From NCBI GenBank assembly GCA_964639875.1, contig CAZXEM010000047.1, positions 1-9,103 on the forward strand: DNA of 9,103 bases, read 5' to 3'. Source of the stretch: CAZQLW01 sp964639875. GTDB lineage: Archaea > Nanobdellota > Nanobdellia > Woesearchaeales > GW2011-AR9. The notes beneath the pieces are model-generated. The model was given only the letters and a program-made list of their open reading frames with translations. It was not told the origin of the DNA and searched no databases. The translations under genes were made by a program, and so were the position numbers. Shown here one piece after another: positions 7,063-9,103 of the stretch; within the stretch, counting starts at the first letter, position 1, and every line of letters starts with the position of its first letter.

Positions 7063-7094
7063 TTTTTTTATTTAACAATTTATCACTTTTTTTT
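7063..7094 (+). terminator. Poly-T terminator after ftsZ
   Basis: A T7 run starts directly after the ftsZ stop (7063-7069) and a T8 run follows at 7087-7094. Archaeal RNA polymerase terminates on such T-runs without needing a hairpin. A new TATA box follows at 7129, so ftsZ and secE-spt5 are probably separate units. Confidence 0.55.
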
Positions 7095-7128
7095 CTTATT
7101 TATGAATAATTCATTTAAAACAGTAAAT

Positions 7129-7136
7129 TTTATAAA
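7129..7136 (+). promoter_or_regulatory. TATA box of the secE-spt5 operon
   Basis: TTTATAAA is centred about 29 nt before the secE ATG at 7162, so the leader should be absent or only a few nucleotides. AGGT at 7152-7155 looks like a ribosome-binding site but would probably lie upstream of the transcription start. A short inverted repeat, ATGAAT-A-ATTCAT (7102-7114), lies just upstream. Confidence 0.6.
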
Positions 7137-7161
7137 GCAAATAGCTAGTTTAGGTTAAATA

Positions 7162-7350
7162 ATGCAGGAAGTAAACGCTAGACCAAGTAAAATGAGACGT
7201 TTCTGGAAAGAAACTGTTCGAGTACTGAGAATAACTAAAAAACCTAATAAAGAAGAGTTTAGTACTAGTCTTAAGATTACGGGGATAGGAATAGCTATTA
7301 TTGGTGCAATTGGGTTCATTATCTTCCTTTTGAGACAATTATTATTTTAG
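7162..7350 (+). CDS. secE: Preprotein translocase subunit SecE (Sec61 gamma)
   Basis: A small tail-anchored subunit that clamps the SecY channel in the cytoplasmic membrane. At 62 residues it has the usual archaeal length. The cytosolic N-terminal helix carries the family pattern FWKETVRVLRITKKPNKEEF (14-33), with the conserved 'R-V-L-x-x-x-x-K-P-x-x-x-E-F'. A single membrane helix follows at about 39-60 (ITGIGIAIIGAIGFIIFLL). Its place directly before spt5 (9 nt between stop and ATG) is the conserved archaeal and bacterial secE-nusG arrangement and supports the call. It shares the promoter at 7129 with spt5. Confidence 0.94.
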   Translation: MQEVNARPSKMRRFWKETVRVLRITKKPNKEEFSTSLKITGIGIAIIGAIGFIIFLLRQLLF

Positions 7351-7359
7351 GATAAAAAA

Positions 7360-7836
7360 ATGACAGAAGAAACACAAGGGACAAAAATATTTGCTATCAG
7401 AACAGCAGCTAACAGGGAAGATCAAGTAGTAGATTTTCTTATTGCAAAATTGGGAAAGACCGTTGAAGGAGTTTATGCAGTTATGAGACCGCACGGTATG
7501 CGTGGTTATATTTTCATAGAAGCTGAATCTAAACTTGACATTGAAAAATCATTACAGGGCGTTCCTTACGCACGTGGCGTTTTACCACACGAAATTCCTT
7601 ATCCAGAAATTGAACACATGCTTGAACAAGTTAAAGTGGAAATGAACATTAAAAAGAGTGACATTGTTGAAATCATTTCCGGTCCGTTCAAACGTGAAAA
7701 TGCTAAAGTTATGCGAATAAACAAACAGAAAGAAGAAATTGTTGTTGAGTTACTTGAAGCGGCAGTTCCAATTCCAATTACTGTTAAGATGGACGCTGTA
7801 AAGGTTATTCGTAGAGAAGATGAAGACGACGAATAA
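7360..7836 (+). CDS. spt5: Transcription elongation factor Spt5 (NusG homologue)
   Basis: Binds the clamp of RNA polymerase, closes the DNA cleft and raises processivity, normally as a dimer with Spt4. The protein has 158 residues. The NGN domain spans about 8-92, with IFAIRTAANREDQV at the start and the hallmark GMRGYIFIEAE at 46-56. The KOW domain spans about 97-150, with SDIVEIISGPFKRENAKV then TVKMDAVKVI. The tail is acidic (RREDEDDE). Length and order match archaeal Spt5; there are no extra KOW repeats. It follows secE in the same unit. T-runs at 7846-7851 and 7862-7867 lie after its stop and could end transcription there. spt4 is not in the window. Confidence 0.95.
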   Translation: MTEETQGTKIFAIRTAANREDQVVDFLIAKLGKTVEGVYAVMRPHGMRGYIFIEAESKLDIEKSLQGVPYARGVLPHEIPYPEIEHMLEQVKVEMNIKKSDIVEIISGPFKRENAKVMRINKQKEEIVVELLEAAVPIPITVKMDAVKVIRREDEDDE

Positions 7837-7845
7837 ATTTTATTA

Positions 7846-7867
7846 TTTTTTAAAATTAAACTTTTTT
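7846..7867 (+). terminator. Possible T-run terminator after spt5
   Basis: Two T6 runs (7846-7851 and 7862-7867) lie between the spt5 stop and the next Shine-Dalgarno site. They may end the secE-spt5 transcript. TTTTAAAA inside the same stretch could also act as a TATA element, but its spacing to the following start is poor, so read-through into the next gene is equally possible. Confidence 0.35.
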
Positions 7868-7876
7868 AGGTGGTGA
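7868..7876 (+). promoter_or_regulatory. Shine-Dalgarno site of the 216-residue hypothetical gene
   Basis: AGGTGGTGA contains two overlapping matches to the archaeal anti-Shine-Dalgarno sequence (AGGTGG and GGTGA) and ends six bases before the ATG at 7883. It is among the strongest ribosome-binding sites in the window. Confidence 0.75.
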
Positions 7877-7882
7877 GTAAAT

Positions 7883-8533
7883 ATGAAATTTTTATTAGAT
7901 TTGGCAACAGGAACTATTGGACCCAGATACAGATTGCAAGAAGATCTTAGTTGGAGAAATTTAAATGACCAATTTGGAAGGTTTATTTCCCCTACTACTA
8001 ATGATAAACTTTTTGGTAGTTTAGATGCAATGATACCATATTCTCAAGATAAAGAAATTACTATTAGGAATCATACTTATCGTGTTAATCCTAGTGAAAT
8101 TACGTTTGGTGATTCTTCTGTGGCATTTCATGATCCCAGAGTTTACCGAATTACTAAACCAAAACTTTTTACAAAAGGTGAAATGTTAGAAACTATCGCT
8201 GCCGGTGTTGATGATAAGGTTAACGTTCTTGTTGTTAATATTGAAGGAAAATTTCAGTTATTAGACTTTCATAAAGATTTAATTGGAAGAAAGAACTTTG
8301 CTCCAATTGCTATTCGGCATGAAGCATATATGGCTGGAAATGGTTATGTTGGTTTTCAAGCTGCAAGGGATGAAAGATTTAGTAACAATGAATATTTATC
8401 TTCATTAGAAGGGTGGTTAACTCATCTTAAAACTGGTAAGTTAGACAATTTTATTGATTATTGTGAAGGTAAGAAATCTGAAACTCAATTAATCAGAGAA
8501 ATTAACGAAATTACTGATCAATTAGAACATTAA
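7883..8533 (+). CDS. Hypothetical protein of 216 residues
   Basis: I recognise no family. The protein looks globular and soluble, with no signal peptide or membrane helix. It starts MKFLLDLATGTIGPRYRL. Its first two thirds mix short strands and loops (about 58-95, ITIRNHTYRVNPSEITFG), followed by a hydrophobic strand KVNVLVVNIEGKFQLLDF (about 112-129). A region with several charged and aromatic residues then follows (FAPIAIRHEAYMAGNGYVGF, about 139-158). The last quarter is helical (SLEGWLTHLK and the C-terminal RELINE-like charged helix). A single Cys lies near 194. A strong Shine-Dalgarno site and codon use like its neighbours support expression. One nucleotide separates its stop from the dph2 fragment. 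Its position where many euryarchaea carry ribosomal protein genes says nothing firm about function. Confidence 0.8.
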   Translation: MKFLLDLATGTIGPRYRLQEDLSWRNLNDQFGRFISPTTNDKLFGSLDAMIPYSQDKEITIRNHTYRVNPSEITFGDSSVAFHDPRVYRITKPKLFTKGEMLETIAAGVDDKVNVLVVNIEGKFQLLDFHKDLIGRKNFAPIAIRHEAYMAGNGYVGFQAARDERFSNNEYLSSLEGWLTHLKTGKLDNFIDYCEGKKSETQLIREINEITDQLEH

Positions 8534-8534
8534 A

Positions 8535-8786
8535 ATGGAATTTAAATTTAATTTAGAAATTGAAAAATTATTGGAAACTATTACTAAAACTAAAGCTGAA
8601 ACTGTTCTTGTACAATTACCTGACGGTTTAAAGCCGAAGGCTAAAGAGATTCAAGAGTTTATTAAAAGTAAACTTTCTCCAGTAAAATTAACTTTTTGGG
8701 CAGGGAGTTGTTACGGTTCTTGTGATTTGCCTAAAGTTAAAGATTTTGATTTGTTAGTCCAGTTTGGACATTCTGAATGGAGATAA
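8535..8786 (+). pseudogene. dph2: Truncated diphthamide synthase Dph2 (N-terminal fragment)
   Basis: Full-length Dph2 is an unusual SAM enzyme that uses a 4Fe-4S cluster held by three cysteines, one in each of three domains. It attaches a 3-amino-3-carboxypropyl group to the target histidine of elongation factor 2. This frame has the Dph2 N-terminus: ETVLVQLPDGLKPKAKEIQE (22-41), CYGSCDL with the first cluster Cys at 63, and DLLVQFGHSEW (72-82). It then stops at TAA (8784-8786) after 83 residues, where the family usually exceeds 300. None of the other two frames downstream to 8854 resumes the family, so this is not a simple frameshift; the last two thirds are missing. The fragment cannot form the full cluster site. 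It may be a decayed gene, a split gene with the rest elsewhere, or an assembly break. Confidence 0.78.
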
Positions 8787-8809
8787 GAATCTAATTCAAT
8801 TTCGATACT

Positions 8810-8817
8810 TTTTTAAA
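8810..8817 (+). promoter_or_regulatory. TATA-like box of the small membrane protein gene
   Basis: TTTTTAAA is centred about 41 nt before the ATG at 8855. Transcription would start near 8840, just upstream of the Shine-Dalgarno site, giving a leader of about 15 nt. The overlapping T6 run (8809-8814) could instead end the upstream transcript. Confidence 0.45.
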
Positions 8818-8842
8818 CTTATATTAATTCATTTCTCTAAAA

Positions 8843-8850
8843 GAGGTGAT
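8843..8850 (+). promoter_or_regulatory. Full-match Shine-Dalgarno site
   Basis: GAGGTGAT is a full complement of the archaeal 16S anti-Shine-Dalgarno octamer and ends four bases before the ATG at 8855. It rules out the in-frame GTG at 8846, which lies inside it. Confidence 0.8.
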
Positions 8851-8854
8851 TAAT

Positions 8855-9091
8855 ATGCATGGATGTTGTGATAATTTGAAGTGTCATGGTACTATGAAAA
8901 TAGTTTTTGGAGCGTTATTACTGTTAAACGCTTTTGTTTGGCCAATGTGGTCAGGAATTGATGGTTGGGTTGCTTGGTTTGCAGTTCTAATGGTTTTAGG
9001 AGGAGTATTATTGTTGTTTCATCCTAAAAATGGATCTTGTTGTTCAGTTCCACCAGCAGCTAAAGCAGCTAAGAAGAAACGAAAGAAATAA
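8855..9091 (+). CDS. Small cysteine-bearing two-helix membrane protein, unknown function
   Basis: A 78-residue protein with two membrane helices at about 14-32 (MKIVFGALLLLNAFVWPMW) and 38-55 (WVAWFAVLMVLGGVLLLF). A short N-terminal domain carries Cys4, Cys5 and Cys10 plus His2 and His11 (MHGCCDNLKCH). After the second helix come Cys62 and Cys63 (GSCCSV), then an Ala/Lys tail ending KKKRKK. The basic tail suggests both ends face the cytoplasm, bringing five cysteines and the histidines together on one side. That could be a metal or redox site, which is inference. The start is set by the Shine-Dalgarno site. I do not recognise a named family. It has its own candidate promoter and a T6 run after its stop. 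Confidence 0.78.
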   Translation: MHGCCDNLKCHGTMKIVFGALLLLNAFVWPMWSGIDGWVAWFAVLMVLGGVLLLFHPKNGSCCSVPPAAKAAKKKRKK

Positions 9092-9093
9092 AC

Positions 9094-9099
9094 TTTTTT
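9094..9099 (+). terminator. T6 run after the small membrane protein gene
   Basis: Six T residues begin two bases after the stop codon at the window edge, a plausible archaeal T-run terminator. The window ends four bases later, so longer runs or a hairpin cannot be judged. Confidence 0.35.
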
Positions 9100-9103
9100 C
9101 AGA

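Noticed and set aside
7150..7338. 62-residue minus-strand frame over secE
   Set aside because: It mirrors secE, whose family pattern and conserved position are clear.
5732..8821. Identical 13-mer TTTTTTAAACTTA upstream of ftsZ (5732-5744) and of the small membrane protein gene (8809-8821)
   Set aside because: Low-complexity T/A sequence expected often in this AT-rich genome. Its spacing to the start codon differs between the two sites, so it cannot be the same promoter element in both.
8787..8854. Possible frameshifted continuation of dph2
   Set aside because: Translation of the frames after the TAA gives short unrelated strings ending in stops, without Dph2 features, so a simple frameshift does not explain the truncation.
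1..9103. CRISPR array, tRNA or rRNA gene, insertion sequence or defence system
   Set aside because: No regular direct repeats, no GC-rich structured RNA segment and no transposase, integrase or nuclease-defence gene were seen on either strand.

Overview
The window is AT-rich (about one third G+C by eye) and archaeal. The evidence is an Fe-S XPD/Rad3-type helicase, an archaeal CMP kinase, an FKBP26-type prolyl isomerase, the ftsZ-secE-spt5 gene order, a diphthamide-synthase fragment, TATA-box promoters, and Shine-Dalgarno sites (GAGGTGAT, GAGGTGGT) matching an archaeal 16S 3' end. Compact genes, many small unrecognised proteins and a Yip1-like membrane protein fit a DPANN lineage such as Woesearchaeota or Pacearchaeota. 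That placement is inference.

Left part (1-2542), minus strand: a 3'-incomplete helical/coiled-coil protein of unknown function, with an XPD-like DNA helicase upstream of it. The helicase is divergent from the rest of the window. The 105-bp divergent spacer holds a perfect 10-bp inverted repeat with a 6-nt loop, almost exactly midway between the two start codons.

Middle part (2648-5625), plus strand: three short transcription units. The first is a family 2 glycosyltransferase overlapping a Yip1-type membrane protein. The second is CMP kinase overlapping an unrecognised 113-residue protein. The third is a single FKBP prolyl isomerase. The kinase and FKBP genes have TATA boxes about 26-28 nt before the ATG, which predicts leaderless mRNAs.

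Right part (5758-9103), plus strand: ftsZ, secE and spt5 (cell division, protein secretion, transcription elongation), an old archaeal gene order that in many euryarchaea continues into the L11/L1/L10/L12 ribosomal genes. Here it continues into an unrecognised 216-residue protein, a diphthamide synthase (Dph2) gene that stops after 83 residues, and a small cysteine-bearing two-helix membrane protein. FtsZ carries an unusual Gln/Asn/Pro-rich N-terminal tail of about 85 residues.

I see no tRNA, rRNA, CRISPR array, insertion sequence or phage gene. There is no clear sign of a novel multi-gene system. The most interesting items are the FtsZ tail, the cut-off dph2, the divergent-promoter palindrome and several uncharacterised small proteins.
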